A model generated the notes under the pieces. It saw only the letters and a list, made by a program, of their open reading frames with translations. It ran no database searches and was not told the DNA's origin. A program made the position numbers and the translations under genes. This document shows, one piece after another, positions 8,214 through 17,824 of a stretch of DNA of 64,000 bases (its first letter is position 1; the number at the start of each line of letters is the position of its first letter). This DNA is from Nitrosomonas sp. JL21. GTDB taxonomy: Bacteria > Pseudomonadota > Gammaproteobacteria > Burkholderiales > Nitrosomonadaceae. The DNA lies in contig NZ_QRCB01000001.1 of the NCBI RefSeq assembly GCF_009833095.1, forward strand, positions 186,001 through 250,000, read 5' to 3'.

Positions 8214-10205
8214 GTGTCTACAGTATATGGGGCCGATCAAAAATCGATGCGTAGGATTGATAAGCAATACAGTATCGTGGTTGCCGTGGACATGGCCAGC
8301 GACTTTCAATTGGTTCGTACGGCACTGAGCAATTCTAATTTTCGGATCATTGAAGCCAAAAATAGCGAGGAAACGCTGCAGTGTCTCAGCAATCAATCCA
8401 TTGATGTGGTGCTGCTCGATGTTGCTTTGTCCGGAATGAGTGATCCTGGCGTAGGCGAGAAAATTCGTCAGATGAGGGCAATGCCGGGAATATCTGAAGT
8501 ACCTTTAGTCATGTTGATATCTGATGAAGACGTCGACGCAATCAATGGCCTCAATGCCGGAGCCATCGATTTTGTAATCAAGCCATTTCGCTCCGGTGAG
8601 TTAAGGGCGCGTTTGGCCGTTGTCGTGGAGCGGATTCGGCTGAGTGAAGAACTGACAAACGCTCGCCGAGCTGCCGAGTCTGTCCGGCGATCCCAGGCTG
8701 CGCTTCTCACCCTGATGAACCAGGAAATTCAAACGCCCATGAATGCCATGATCGGTTTATCGTATCTTGGTTTGCAAGCCAGGCTGGATAAAACTCCTCG
8801 AACCTATTTAGAGAAAATCAATTTTTCGGCTCGATCATTATTGAGCCTCATCAATGATGCGATTGATTTTTCACGTATTGAAGGAGGAGGATTGAAGCTG
8901 TCTGAAGACGATTTTAACGTGCGTGAATGCTTAACCCAAGTACATGACTTGATCGGTGATCTGGCACGTGATAAAGGATTAGGTTTCAAGCTGGATATTT
9001 CTGAAGAAATCCCCGAGATGCTGTGTGGCGATGTGGCTCGCTTAGGTCAAATGCTCATCAATATTACCCGTACCGTTGTTAAGTTGACTGAAAAGGGGAC
9101 TGTGACTTTTCAGGTTCGCGTCAATGCGCTCAACGACGACTCAGTAGAATTGTTGTTCATTGTTCGAGGTTCGGGTATCAATCCGCAACACATGGAGTGC
9201 GTATCGGAAGGGATTAGTCACGCATATCGTTCCAACCCTCTTATGCCGGGAGGAAATACACTGCGCTTGGCGATCAGTCGCGAATTGATCGATCTGATGC
9301 AAGGGCGTGTTTGGGTGGAGCGCACATCTGAATGGGACAGCTCATTTCATTGCACTGCTCACTTTAAGCGTGGTCACCACAGGGCAAACCCTGAGGCATC
9401 GTTGGCGAAGGAACCTGAATCAGTCAAAGCGCGCATCAATGGTGCTCGAATTCTGGTTATTGAAGATAATCCCACTGACCAGTTAATAATCCGGGATTTG
9501 CTCGAGTTGGCCGGTGCTGTAGCGATCGTTGCAGGTAAGGAACAAGATGCAACGGATCGATTGAGCATCGAGAAATTTGACGTGGTAATCATAAACCCTC
9601 GATTGGTTTCCACGAATGATGCCGAAGCTGTGCGCCGAATTCGAGCAGGAAGTAAGAATGCACACCTGCGCATAATTGCATTGACCGAACACGCTGTCCT
9701 GGCGGAGGATCGCGAACGATATGTTTTGGGCGACATGGATGATTATTTGCCGCGGCCGATCGATCCTGAGCAGATGTATCGGATGTTGGCAAAATGGTTG
9801 CCCGCGAAGCCGGGCATATCGGTCGATGAGCACCTCGAAGGCGGGCAGTCCACTAAATCTCCGCCTGTAGATATATCCGTGTTGCATCAAATGTTTCATA
9901 ACAACGCAACGTTGGTTCGGAAGTTTGGGCTCAAGTTTGTCGAGGTGGCCAATGATACGCTGGCAGAAATGAATCTCGCGCAAGCAGAAAAAGATTTACC
10001 TGCTTTGGGACGATTGGGGCATAAATTAAAGTCTTCCGCGCGTACTATCGGTGCTTCGAGTTTTGCTGATCTATGTGAGAAACTTGAGAAAGCCAATTTG
10101 AATAATAACTGGTCGAATGCTGAATCTTTACTCAAACAGATTCCTGTGCTGTTGACGCAAATTACCCAGCAGCTGGAGCAGGAGTTTCGCACGATGGATA
10201 AATGA
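8214..10205 (+). CDS. Degenerate hybrid sensor kinase: Rec - HisKA-like - HATPase-like - Rec - HPt
   Basis: Soluble 663-residue signalling protein without membrane segments. The first receiver keeps Asp69 (VVLLDVALSGM) and a Lys-Pro. The following H-box reads MNQEIQTPMNAMIG, so the phospho-accepting His is Gln170. The ATPase N-box (INITRTVVKLT), G1 box (VRGSGIN) and G2 box (GNTLRLAIS) have lost their key Asn, Asp and Gly residues. The second receiver has Asn461 for the acceptor Asp (IINPRL) and Arg for the conserved Lys (LPRPI). The C-terminal HPt domain keeps its His603 (LGHKLKSSA). It therefore probably cannot autophosphorylate and may act as a phosphotransfer or scaffold protein. GTG 8214 is chosen for the GAGGGGGG just upstream; ATG 8172 in the same frame has no ribosome site. 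Confidence 0.8.
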   Translation: MSTVYGADQKSMRRIDKQYSIVVAVDMASDFQLVRTALSNSNFRIIEAKNSEETLQCLSNQSIDVVLLDVALSGMSDPGVGEKIRQMRAMPGISEVPLVMLISDEDVDAINGLNAGAIDFVIKPFRSGELRARLAVVVERIRLSEELTNARRAAESVRRSQAALLTLMNQEIQTPMNAMIGLSYLGLQARLDKTPRTYLEKINFSARSLLSLINDAIDFSRIEGGGLKLSEDDFNVRECLTQVHDLIGDLARDKGLGFKLDISEEIPEMLCGDVARLGQMLINITRTVVKLTEKGTVTFQVRVNALNDDSVELLFIVRGSGINPQHMECVSEGISHAYRSNPLMPGGNTLRLAISRELIDLMQGRVWVERTSEWDSSFHCTAHFKRGHHRANPEASLAKEPESVKARINGARILVIEDNPTDQLIIRDLLELAGAVAIVAGKEQDATDRLSIEKFDVVIINPRLVSTNDAEAVRRIRAGSKNAHLRIIALTEHAVLAEDRERYVLGDMDDYLPRPIDPEQMYRMLAKWLPAKPGISVDEHLEGGQSTKSPPVDISVLHQMFHNNATLVRKFGLKFVEVANDTLAEMNLAQAEKDLPALGRLGHKLKSSARTIGASSFADLCEKLEKANLNNNWSNAESLLKQIPVLLTQITQQLEQEFRTMDK

Positions 10206-10498
10206 CCTACGCCTAATAGGCTTGTTTTCTCAGCACATTGAGTCGTTTGGTTGTTCTGTAAGCAACCTTTTTTGATCGATGGTCAGATCCCGCGGTATGT
10301 TTCTAAATAATTTCCCCCATCCGAGAGATGCCAATTGTCGCGATCATCGTTCATATCAGTAGAAAATTAACCACGATCAAGTTTTTCCTAATCCAAGTAA
10401 TGCATTGCAAGCAAATTGATTTATAATCCGCAGTTCATTTAAAGAATTAAGCGCAATTCTGCTGTTTATAAGCAGATTGATAAAAAGGGAGATCATCA

Positions 10499-11626
10499 AT
10501 GCATATAGGCATACCCGCGGAGATTCGTGCGGGAGAAACGCGTGTAGCAGTTACACCGGAAACCGTCAAAAAATTTACTGCCAAAGGACTACATAAGGTA
10601 TCTGTGCAATCAGGCGCAGGTGCTGGCGCGAGTATTCCTGATTCGGCCTATCAGGAAGCAGGTGCAACGCTAGTCACTGACGTGGCTGAGTTGTACGCAC
10701 AATCTGAAATCGTGCTGAAGGTGAGAGGCCCAGAAGCTGCTGAATTGGCAATGATGCGGAAAAATGCCGTGTTAATCGGCCTGTTGTCACCTCATCAGAA
10801 AGAAGGCATTCAAGCGTTGGCACAGCATGGGGTGACTGCATTTTCAATGGAAAAATTACCGCGCATATCTCGAGCGCAGAGTATGGATGTGTTGTCGTCT
10901 CAGGCGAATATTGCGGGTTACAAGGCTGTCATTCTGGCAGCCGATGTCTATCAACGATTCTTCCCCATGCTGATGACCGCTGCGGGTACGGTAAAGGCGG
11001 CGCGCGTTTTAGTGCTGGGTGCAGGGGTTGCCGGGTTGCAGGCCATTGCAACAGCAAAGCGGCTGGGTGCGGTAGTGGAAGCATTTGATGTACGGCCTGT
11101 TGCCAAGGAACAGGTGGAAAGTTTGGGTGCGAAATTTGTTGAAGTACCCCTCAGTGACGAAGAAAAGGCGAAAGCTGAAACGGCTGGTGGTTATGCGACC
11201 GAGATGTCGGAAGATTACAAACGCCGTCAAGGAGAACTGGTGCATGAGCGTGCGATTGCAGCGGATATCATTATTACTACCGCATTAATTCCAGGACGTC
11301 CGGCTCCCGTGTTGATTAAAGAGGAAACTGTCCAAGCCATGAAGCCGGGTTCAGTGATCGTCGATATGGCGGTCGAAGCAGGCGGCAATTGTCCATTGTC
11401 AGAATTAAATAAAACTGTTGTGAAACATGGCGTGCATTTGATTGGCATTGCTAATATCCCAGGATTGGTGGCAGCGGATTCCAGTACATTGTATGCTCGG
11501 AACTTACTGAACTTCATAAATTTGATGCTTGATCCGACCAGCGGCGAGCTTAAAGTGAATCGTGATGATGAGATTATTGCGGGAACGTTGGTGTGTATGA
11601 ACGGAGAGCTGATTACCCAGCCGTAA
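10499..11626 (+). CDS. pntAA: NAD(P) transhydrogenase alpha subunit, part 1 (PntAA)
   Basis: NAD(H)-binding soluble domain I of the membrane transhydrogenase, which uses the proton gradient to make NADPH from NADH. The 375 residues show the N-terminal IPAEIRAGETRVAVTPE, the RAQSMDVLSSQANIAGYKAV block and the Rossmann loop VLGAGVAGLQAIATAKRLG near 171. Domain II is split off as the next gene, as in Rhodospirillum-type enzymes. GGGAG lies 7 bases before ATG 10499. The 293-bp gap upstream contains a TATAAT at 10422-10427 with no convincing -35, so the promoter is uncertain. First gene of a pntAA-pntAB-pntB operon. Confidence 0.95.
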   Translation: MHIGIPAEIRAGETRVAVTPETVKKFTAKGLHKVSVQSGAGAGASIPDSAYQEAGATLVTDVAELYAQSEIVLKVRGPEAAELAMMRKNAVLIGLLSPHQKEGIQALAQHGVTAFSMEKLPRISRAQSMDVLSSQANIAGYKAVILAADVYQRFFPMLMTAAGTVKAARVLVLGAGVAGLQAIATAKRLGAVVEAFDVRPVAKEQVESLGAKFVEVPLSDEEKAKAETAGGYATEMSEDYKRRQGELVHERAIAADIIITTALIPGRPAPVLIKEETVQAMKPGSVIVDMAVEAGGNCPLSELNKTVVKHGVHLIGIANIPGLVAADSSTLYARNLLNFINLMLDPTSGELKVNRDDEIIAGTLVCMNGELITQP

Positions 11627-11712
11627 CAAGCCATTCAGGCGAACAACAATCGCCATTCTATTCAATCAGGTTTTGACCGTACAGTTAACGAACGAATTTA
11701 AAAGGAGTCATC

Positions 11713-12021
11713 ATGATTGGTGAAATCGATCCGGTTATCATTAATTTAACAGTTTTCGTGTTAGCCATTTTTGTGGGTTACCACGTGGTATGGAATGTAA
11801 CGCCGGCTTTACATACTCCGCTTATGTCGGTGACCAATGCAATTTCCGGAATTATTTTGGTGGGTGCGATGCTAGCGGCAGGGCCAGCCGAGACTGATTG
11901 GGGGGTCTGGTTAGGGGCTGCAGCGGTTACTTTGGCCGCAATTAATGTGTTTGGCGGATTTCTGGTGAGTCAACGGATGCTGGAAATGTTCAAGAAAAAA
12001 GAAAAAAAAGGAAACGCGTAA
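11713..12021 (+). CDS. pntAB: NAD(P) transhydrogenase alpha subunit, part 2 (PntAB)
   Basis: Small membrane subunit of 102 residues carrying the alpha-side helices of domain II. Hydrophobic spans lie around residues 8-26, 37-55 and 63-82, ending in a lysine-rich cytoplasmic tail. The family signature [25 protein letters not shown] is present near 21-45. An AAAGGAG ribosome site lies 6 bases before the ATG. The stop codon directly abuts the pntB start at 12022, which suggests tight co-translation of the two membrane subunits. Confidence 0.93.
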   Translation: MIGEIDPVIINLTVFVLAIFVGYHVVWNVTPALHTPLMSVTNAISGIILVGAMLAAGPAETDWGVWLGAAAVTLAAINVFGGFLVSQRMLEMFKKKEKKGNA

Positions 12022-13401
12022 ATGTCAGCAAATATTGTAGCACTTGCGTATTTAGTGGCTTCAGTATTTTTTATACTGGCGCTGAAAGGTCTCAGCTCAC
12101 CTGAATCTGCTCGCCGTGGAAATCTGTTTGGCATGGTTGGGATGGTGATTGCGGTTGCCACGACCTTAACGCTTACCCAGAACTGGCCTTTGATTCTTGG
12201 ATGCATCGCAGTGGGTGGTGTGATCGGAGCCATTGTGGCGCAGCGCGTGCAAATGACTGCAATGCCTGAACTGGTTGCATTCATGCATTCTCTGGTTGGT
12301 CTGGCGGCTGTGTTCATTGCGATTGCAGCGGTAAATAATCCGGTTTCTTTCGGGTTGCCTGAAATTCTTCCTACCGGAAGCAAGCTTGAGCTGTTTCTGG
12401 GTACTTTCATTGGTGCGATGACATGGTCGGGTTCTGTCATTGCATTCCTGAAATTATCCGGACGCATGAGCGGAACGCCGATCGTGTTTACTGGCCAGCA
12501 TATGATCAATTTGTTGATGGCACTCGCAATGGTCGGATTCGGTTTATGGTTTTTCTTTAGCGAAACCACGAACTGGACTGCTTTTATTGCCATGACCGCG
12601 ATTGCCTTCATTTTAGGATTCCTGATCATCATTCCGATTGGTGGGGCTGATATGCCGGTCGTCATATCAATGTTGAATTCGTATTCGGGTTGGGCGGCAG
12701 CCGGTATCGGTTTTTCCCTTGGCAATCCGATGCTGATCATTGCCGGATCATTGGTCGGCAGCTCCGGTGCAATTCTCTCTTACATCATGTGCAAGGCGAT
12801 GAATCGGCCGTTCTTGTCAGTGATTCTTGGAGGGTTTGGTAGTGACGGCGGAACTGCGGTGGCAGATAGCGGAGAACAAAAGACCTATCGTAGCGGTAGC
12901 GCAGAAGATGCTGCTTTCCTGATGGGAAATGCCGATAGCGTCATTATCGTTCCTGGCTATGGATTGGCTGTCGCCAGGGCTCAGCATGCTGTCAAGGAGT
13001 TGGCTGAATTGTTGCATGAAAAGGGAGTGAATGTGCGTTTTGCGATACATCCCGTAGCAGGCCGTATGCCTGGGCATATGAACGTGTTGCTGGCCGAAGC
13101 GGAAATTCCCTATGAGCAAGTTCAGGAAATGGAAGAGATCAATAGCGATTTTTCGAACACTGATGTGGTTCTGGTATTGGGTGCCAATGATGTGGTTAAT
13201 CCTGCCGCCAATGTGCCGGGCAGCCCCATCTATGGCATGCCGATTCTCGATGCGTACAAGGCGCGCACCGTAATGGTAGTCAAACGCAGTATGGCTGTGG
13301 GGTATGCAGGTCTTGACAATGATTTGTTCTATATGGATAAAACCATGATGATATTCGGAGATGCGAAGAAAGTGGTGGAGCATATGGTTAAGGCGCTTTG
13401 A
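12022..13401 (+). CDS. pntB: NAD(P) transhydrogenase beta subunit (PntB)
   Basis: 459 residues: eight to nine membrane helices (about 1-265) forming most of the proton channel, then the NADP(H)-binding domain III in the cytoplasm. Domain III shows VIIVPGYGLAVARAQHAVKEL near 311, PVAGRMPGHMNVLLAEA near 345 and the VLGANDVVNPAA loop near 389. It ends with the VKRSMAVGYAG...NDLFY segment that closes over NADP(H). It starts immediately after the pntAB stop and is followed 33 bp later by a strong terminator, so the operon ends here. Confidence 0.95.
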   Translation: MSANIVALAYLVASVFFILALKGLSSPESARRGNLFGMVGMVIAVATTLTLTQNWPLILGCIAVGGVIGAIVAQRVQMTAMPELVAFMHSLVGLAAVFIAIAAVNNPVSFGLPEILPTGSKLELFLGTFIGAMTWSGSVIAFLKLSGRMSGTPIVFTGQHMINLLMALAMVGFGLWFFFSETTNWTAFIAMTAIAFILGFLIIIPIGGADMPVVISMLNSYSGWAAAGIGFSLGNPMLIIAGSLVGSSGAILSYIMCKAMNRPFLSVILGGFGSDGGTAVADSGEQKTYRSGSAEDAAFLMGNADSVIIVPGYGLAVARAQHAVKELAELLHEKGVNVRFAIHPVAGRMPGHMNVLLAEAEIPYEQVQEMEEINSDFSNTDVVLVLGANDVVNPAANVPGSPIYGMPILDAYKARTVMVVKRSMAVGYAGLDNDLFYMDKTMMIFGDAKKVVEHMVKAL

Positions 13402-13431
13402 TGGGCTTCAAGCAAAAATAGCAAGATTGAA

Positions 13432-13464
13432 AAAAAGGCAGTGTTCACACTGCCTTTTGTTTTT
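13432..13464. terminator. Bidirectional rho-independent terminator
   Basis: A 7-bp stem GGCAGTG/CACTGCC (13437-13443 with 13448-13454) and a TTCA loop are flanked by an A-run on the left and TTTTGTTTTT on the right. Read on the plus strand it terminates pntB. Read on the minus strand it has a T-rich tail and terminates the convergent EAL gene. Confidence 0.9.
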
Positions 13465-13478
13465 GTGTTTCAATATTT

Positions 13479-14987
13479 TTAGGCTTCCAAATCTCTAAAT
13501 GGATGGGCTTTCGCAATACCGAAGCCCTGCGCATAATCAATTCCAATCTCCTGCAATTTCATCACGATGTCGTCGGTTTCCACGAGTTCGGCAATGGTCT
13601 TGATTGCCGATTTTTGAGCAAGCCTGTGAATTGAAATTACTTTGTCCAAATCTTCTTGGTCGCGAAGAATATTGCAAATCAGGCTGCCATCAATTTTTAA
13701 GTAATCGATCTTTATTTTGTCGAGCAGTGCTACAGAGCTGGGATCGTTACTAAAACTGCATAACGACAGCAGACAGCCAAGATCATGAATTTTATTCGAG
13801 AAAACGATCATATCTGCAGCGCTAGCTTCTGCATCCGCTACTTCAATCTCGAAGCAAAGGTTTGTCGCGGTCACGTTCATGTTCTTGAGTTGCTCCTGAA
13901 TAAATTCAGGGAAAGCGCGATCACTGAGGGTGTCCTTCGCGACGTTCAAGCAGAAGACCGATTGGTTTTCCGGATGAATCGATAGCCAGGTAACGATATG
14001 ATTGACGATCCATCGATCGAGTTGAGGCATCAGATTGAATTGATCCACAAAAGGCAAGAATGAGCCAGGCGGCATCAAATTATTGTCTTCTTCATTCATG
14101 CGAATCAAAATTTCATAATGCGATGCCGCAGATGAACTAGGTTTGATGGGGCTGATGTGCTGATAGTAGAGATTGAATTCTCCGCCTTCGATGGCTTGAG
14201 CAATGCGCGCGGCTGTTGTAGTGGCTTTTGGTGAAACTGGGTGAACGGCAGGTTGCATGGGTGCATGATGGGGAGCGGGTATTTCAACGATGGTTTTTGG
14301 TTTTGATCCAGATGAATGTTCCGCTTTATTCTTCAGTGATGCGCGATTTTTTTCTTGAGTGCGGGGAGTATGAATCGTATAGAAACCGATTGCTTTTCCT
14401 TTGTTATTCAGATGCGGAACATATTGCTCAGTAAAAATATAAGGAAAACCCTTGGTTGATTTCAGAACCCGTTCATTATGGATGGTTTTTCCTGCAAGAA
14501 TATCTGCAGCACACTGTTTGATGTCTGTAAAAAATTCTTCACTGGAGAATTCCGTCAATAGCCGCTCGTCAATTTGATCGGGTTTTAATCCGAACCATTT
14601 ACGGAAAATTCGATTGTGATACCGGCAACGAAGATCGGTATTGAAGTAAGCCAGCATGACGGGAATGTTCTCATCAATAAATAATGATTTTATTTTGCTT
14701 TCTGAAGCCGATTTTTCAGCCCATAGGCGATGCTTGATTTCATTCGTCAACCGCTCTTTGACGATGAGTGATTGGTTTATCTGGTTCTGGAGGTTTTTTT
14801 CTGTGCGAATTTGCTGAATAAGGACGGCAATTTGGGCAAGAATCAAGCAAGCCCATAATACTGCCGACCAATGCAGAGCAAGTTCACTGAAGAAAAAAAC
14901 ATTGATGATGAGCGCAATAGTTAGCGTCAAAGCAACGCAAGCAGCGAGGTAAGACTTGACACTATGAGAAAGCGAAGTTTTAGGCAT
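13479..14987 (-). CDS. Membrane-anchored PAS-EAL protein with degenerate EAL domain
   Basis: 502 residues. Two membrane helices near 12-34 and 40-58 are followed by a coiled-coil stretch (60-100), a PAS-like domain (about 100-208), a low-complexity linker and a C-terminal EAL domain (about 262-500). The signature motif is EIL (292-294) and the later Lys (YLKID), Glu (LVET) and Gln (AQGFG) are present. The metal-binding Asp-Asp of DDFGTG is replaced by Cys410-Ser411 (LCSFSND). It is therefore probably not an active phosphodiesterase and may sense or bind c-di-GMP instead. It converges on pntB at a shared terminator. Confidence 0.85.
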   Translation of the reverse strand: MPKTSLSHSVKSYLAACVALTLTIALIINVFFFSELALHWSAVLWACLILAQIAVLIQQIRTEKNLQNQINQSLIVKERLTNEIKHRLWAEKSASESKIKSLFIDENIPVMLAYFNTDLRCRYHNRIFRKWFGLKPDQIDERLLTEFSSEEFFTDIKQCAADILAGKTIHNERVLKSTKGFPYIFTEQYVPHLNNKGKAIGFYTIHTPRTQEKNRASLKNKAEHSSGSKPKTIVEIPAPHHAPMQPAVHPVSPKATTTAARIAQAIEGGEFNLYYQHISPIKPSSSAASHYEILIRMNEEDNNLMPPGSFLPFVDQFNLMPQLDRWIVNHIVTWLSIHPENQSVFCLNVAKDTLSDRAFPEFIQEQLKNMNVTATNLCFEIEVADAEASAADMIVFSNKIHDLGCLLSLCSFSNDPSSVALLDKIKIDYLKIDGSLICNILRDQEDLDKVISIHRLAQKSAIKTIAELVETDDIVMKLQEIGIDYAQGFGIAKAHPFRDLEA

Positions 14988-15063
14988 AACTATTCCTTAT
15001 TCTTACTCGTTGTGAGTTTGACCGATGCTCCTGTAATGCTACCGACGATCAAATCGTAATACT

Positions 15064-16116
15064 TTAATTTGCATCATGTTTTACTATATAAGAAGAAAGA
15101 GGTCGTGTCATTAGCCAGAATTTCCATACATTTGAGCGCATAATTTCGAATTCCAACAGCGAATGTTCATTAACGGCAACGAGCGTTATTCGATTAATTC
15201 TGCCAGCTTTCAATGCTTGATATAACGGGAAAAACCAATCGTTTTGCATCCTTTTTAGAATTTCTCGCCATTCGTAAGCATTTCGGTACTTGGCATGGAC
15301 TGATAAATTGTCCAATATTACAAGAGGAGTGCCGGATAATTGATTGTCTGATAACCACTCATTTGCATTGATAGGTAGTTTCGAATAGGGAGTGTGACTG
15401 GCTGATGCCAACGCACGAGCAAAGTCATCATCGCTCCAGATATGCGAATATTGGGAATGCATAGAATCCGGCATTATTCCTCCTCCCCAGAACCATACGC
15501 TATTGATGGGCAATTCCCCATGAGATTCCCGTTGTTGATTGATGGGATGTTCATGAAGCAGCATCTGCGTTTCATTGAAAATTTTATGCCAGAAGATACT
15601 TTCGCTACCAGTTGGTAAAAAATCATTGATATTTCTGCAAGTTACCTGTCCGAGCGAGTAGGTTTGCATCTGGGGTGAGTGAGGTAAGCGGATGTACCAA
15701 TGATCGTTACGCAAAGGAAGAAGAGAAAAGTCATAGTGGCGCCCCACATCCTGGTTGAAGCTTTGCGTAATTTGCTGTGCTTCTTCTGGGGATATTTTGA
15801 AAGCCTGGCTATCAGCCAACATGATGTGGTTTTGTTCGATACGCAAATGCACAGGATCAGCCCGCATCCAAAAATCGTTATGGGTAATTAAGCTGCTATT
15901 ATCTGCATGGAGCATGATGGGGGCGATGGGCCAATTATGCTGCTTTGCGATATTAAATGCGCTGCATAACCAGGCGTCTATTTCCTGCGCTGGATGTCGG
16001 CGAAGCGCACCTTTTGATAATAATTTTTCCAATGATGACAGAGGCAAATCCTCATAGATTTGAGGTTGGGTAGTATCTGGCCAGAATAAACTGGGAATCA
16101 AGAGTGTGAGATGCAT
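15064..16116 (-). CDS. Conserved hypothetical protein resembling the RpfE/phosphoglycerate-mutase-like betaproteobacterial family
   Basis: 350 residues, no signal peptide or membrane segment. The opening MHLTLLIPSLFWP, the central DPVHLRIEQNHIML and the VWFWGGGIMPD motif match, from memory, a proteobacterial family annotated as RpfE-type regulatory protein or as cofactor-independent phosphoglycerate mutase-like. In some genomes that family sits beside recJ, but here recJ is 38 kb away. The catalytic metal ligands of true phosphoglycerate mutases are not evident, so no enzymatic function is claimed. The EAL gene follows 76 bp downstream on the same strand. Confidence 0.6.
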   Translation of the reverse strand: MHLTLLIPSLFWPDTTQPQIYEDLPLSSLEKLLSKGALRRHPAQEIDAWLCSAFNIAKQHNWPIAPIMLHADNSSLITHNDFWMRADPVHLRIEQNHIMLADSQAFKISPEEAQQITQSFNQDVGRHYDFSLLPLRNDHWYIRLPHSPQMQTYSLGQVTCRNINDFLPTGSESIFWHKIFNETQMLLHEHPINQQRESHGELPINSVWFWGGGIMPDSMHSQYSHIWSDDDFARALASASHTPYSKLPINANEWLSDNQLSGTPLVILDNLSVHAKYRNAYEWREILKRMQNDWFFPLYQALKAGRINRITLVAVNEHSLLEFEIMRSNVWKFWLMTRPLSSYIVKHDAN

Positions 16117-16430
16117 CGCGATGCTGAAGATCCTTGTGAGTTAATTGATCTGAGTTGCTGAATGTAAAAATGATTGGTCAAAATGTTTCATGATCATTCT
16201 AATGCAAGGCATCAATCAGTTGGTCGCTTATCATAGTAAGACATCCGCTTTGTACGTATAATCAACGACTGCTATGGTTGCGTTGTTACTCTATGCAAAG
16301 AATAATTCTTTTAGGCGGAAGGCGCGTCTTGAAGGAACGTGATTCATCAGTACGGGACTCGTCTGATTTTACAGAATTGATGAGCGAGCGGTTTGTAAGT
16401 TGTATTTGATATTCCAGTGTTGGAGATACT
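16117..16430. other. Intergenic region between the RpfE-like gene and icd
   Basis: 314 bp that should hold promoters for both divergent neighbours. A TATAAT occurs near 16256 facing icd, but no good -35 lies at the right distance. A 38-codon frame starting near 16293 lacks a ribosome site and is not reported as a gene. Nothing else was recognised. Confidence 0.3.
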
Positions 16431-17681
16431 ATGTATCAGCATATAAAAGTACCTGCGGAAGGTAAGAAAATTGAGGTTGACCGTAATAATTCACTCAATG
16501 TACCGGATAATCCCATTATTCCCTTCATTGAAGGAGATGGCATCGGTGTTGATATCACACCGGTGATGCGCAAAGTGGTCGACGCGGCAGTTGAAAAAGC
16601 ATATTCCGGTCGGCGCAAGATTTCCTGGATGGAAATCTATGCGGGTGAGAAATCAACTCGGGTTTATGGAGCTGATGTATGGCTGCCTGCGGAAACATTG
16701 GCGGCTGCTAGGGAGTTCGTGGTGTCTATTAAAGGTCCTTTAACCACGCCGATCGGTGGGGGTATCCGTTCGATCAATGTCGCACTTCGGCAGCAGCTTG
16801 ATTTATATATTTGTTTGCGGCCAGTGCGTTACTTCAATGGCGTCCCGAGTCCGGTCAAGTTTCCGGAAAAGACCGATATGGTGATTTTTCGTGAAAATTC
16901 TGAGGATATTTACGCAGGTATCGAGTGGGAAGCTGAGTCAGATCAGGCGAAGAAAGTCATTGATTTTCTTATCAAAGACATGGGAGTGAGCTCGATTCGT
17001 TTTCCGGAGACCTCAGGTATAGGCATAAAACCCGTTTCAAGAGAAGGAACTGAACGATTCGTTAGAAAAGCCATTCAATATGCCATTGATAATCAGCGTA
17101 AATCAGTTACCTTGGTACATAAAGGTAACATCATGAAATTTACTGAAGGTGCATTCAAAAAGTGGGGTTATGCCTTGGCTGCCAGAGAGTTTAATGCGGA
17201 GTTACTGGATGGCGGACCGTGGATGAAATTGCCATCCGATAAAGGGGGCATCGTTATCAAGGATGTGATTGCTGATGCGTTTCTACAGCAAATTTTATTG
17301 CGACCGGAAGAATATGATGTGGTAGCCACGTTGAATTTAAATGGAGATTATATTTCGGATGCGCTGGCAGCGCAGGTTGGTGGTATAGGGATTGCGCCCG
17401 GAGCTAATTTGAGCGATTCAGTTGCAATCTTTGAAGCAACCCATGGTACTGCGCCTAAATATGCGGGTAAAGATCAGGTGAACCCTGGGTCAATTATTTT
17501 GTCTGCAGAAATGATGCTGCGGCATATCGGTTGGTCAGAAGCAGCGGATATGCTCATTACGGCCATGGAAAAAACTATTCGAGATAAGTTGGTTACGTAT
17601 GATTTTGCGCGCCAGATGGAAAATGCTAGACAAGTGAGCTGTTCCGCTTTCGGTGAGGCAATGATTGTGCGATTGGATTGA
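16431..17681 (+). CDS. icd: NADP-dependent isocitrate dehydrogenase
   Basis: TCA-cycle enzyme converting isocitrate to 2-oxoglutarate and CO2 with NADP+. The 416 residues match the E. coli Icd type. The protein shows [15 protein letters not shown] near 30, the substrate-binding [18 protein letters not shown] with its Ser and Asn, the [12 protein letters not shown] loop, [16 protein letters not shown] and the C-terminal [19 protein letters not shown] adenine-site block. GGAGA lies 7 bases before the ATG. It stands as a single gene followed by a strong hairpin. The NADPH it makes feeds biosynthesis alongside the transhydrogenase encoded upstream. Confidence 0.96.
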   Translation: MYQHIKVPAEGKKIEVDRNNSLNVPDNPIIPFIEGDGIGVDITPVMRKVVDAAVEKAYSGRRKISWMEIYAGEKSTRVYGADVWLPAETLAAAREFVVSIKGPLTTPIGGGIRSINVALRQQLDLYICLRPVRYFNGVPSPVKFPEKTDMVIFRENSEDIYAGIEWEAESDQAKKVIDFLIKDMGVSSIRFPETSGIGIKPVSREGTERFVRKAIQYAIDNQRKSVTLVHKGNIMKFTEGAFKKWGYALAAREFNAELLDGGPWMKLPSDKGGIVIKDVIADAFLQQILLRPEEYDVVATLNLNGDYISDALAAQVGGIGIAPGANLSDSVAIFEATHGTAPKYAGKDQVNPGSIILSAEMMLRHIGWSEAADMLITAMEKTIRDKLVTYDFARQMENARQVSCSAFGEAMIVRLD

Positions 17682-17712
17682 AAGTAGGAAAAAGCAGTTC
17701 TTAAAATAGAAT

Positions 17713-17743
17713 CCCCTTGCCATAGAGAGTATATGGCAAGGGG
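17713..17743. terminator. Perfect 12-bp hairpin after icd
   Basis: CCCCTTGCCATA (17713-17724) pairs fully with TATGGCAAGGGG (17732-17743) around a 7-base loop. There is no T-run on the plus side and only a broken one on the minus side. It probably ends icd and/or protects the mRNA 3' end, without being a classical intrinsic terminator. Confidence 0.6.
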
Positions 17744-17824
17744 AGAAACTGCTATCTGCTGTGTATCTTTATGATCTTACTGTAATAAAAGTCTACGCCA
17801 GTTTTCTTATTGTTGAACGAACAG

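Noticed and set aside
10399-10427. Strong promoter for pntAA based on a perfect TATAAT
   Set aside because: No acceptable -35 at 16-18 bases and no TG extension, so it is only mentioned in the pntAA entry.
16293-16409. 38-codon frame starting MQRIILLGGRR upstream of icd
   Set aside because: No ribosome site, no recognisable domain, and the space is needed for the icd promoter.
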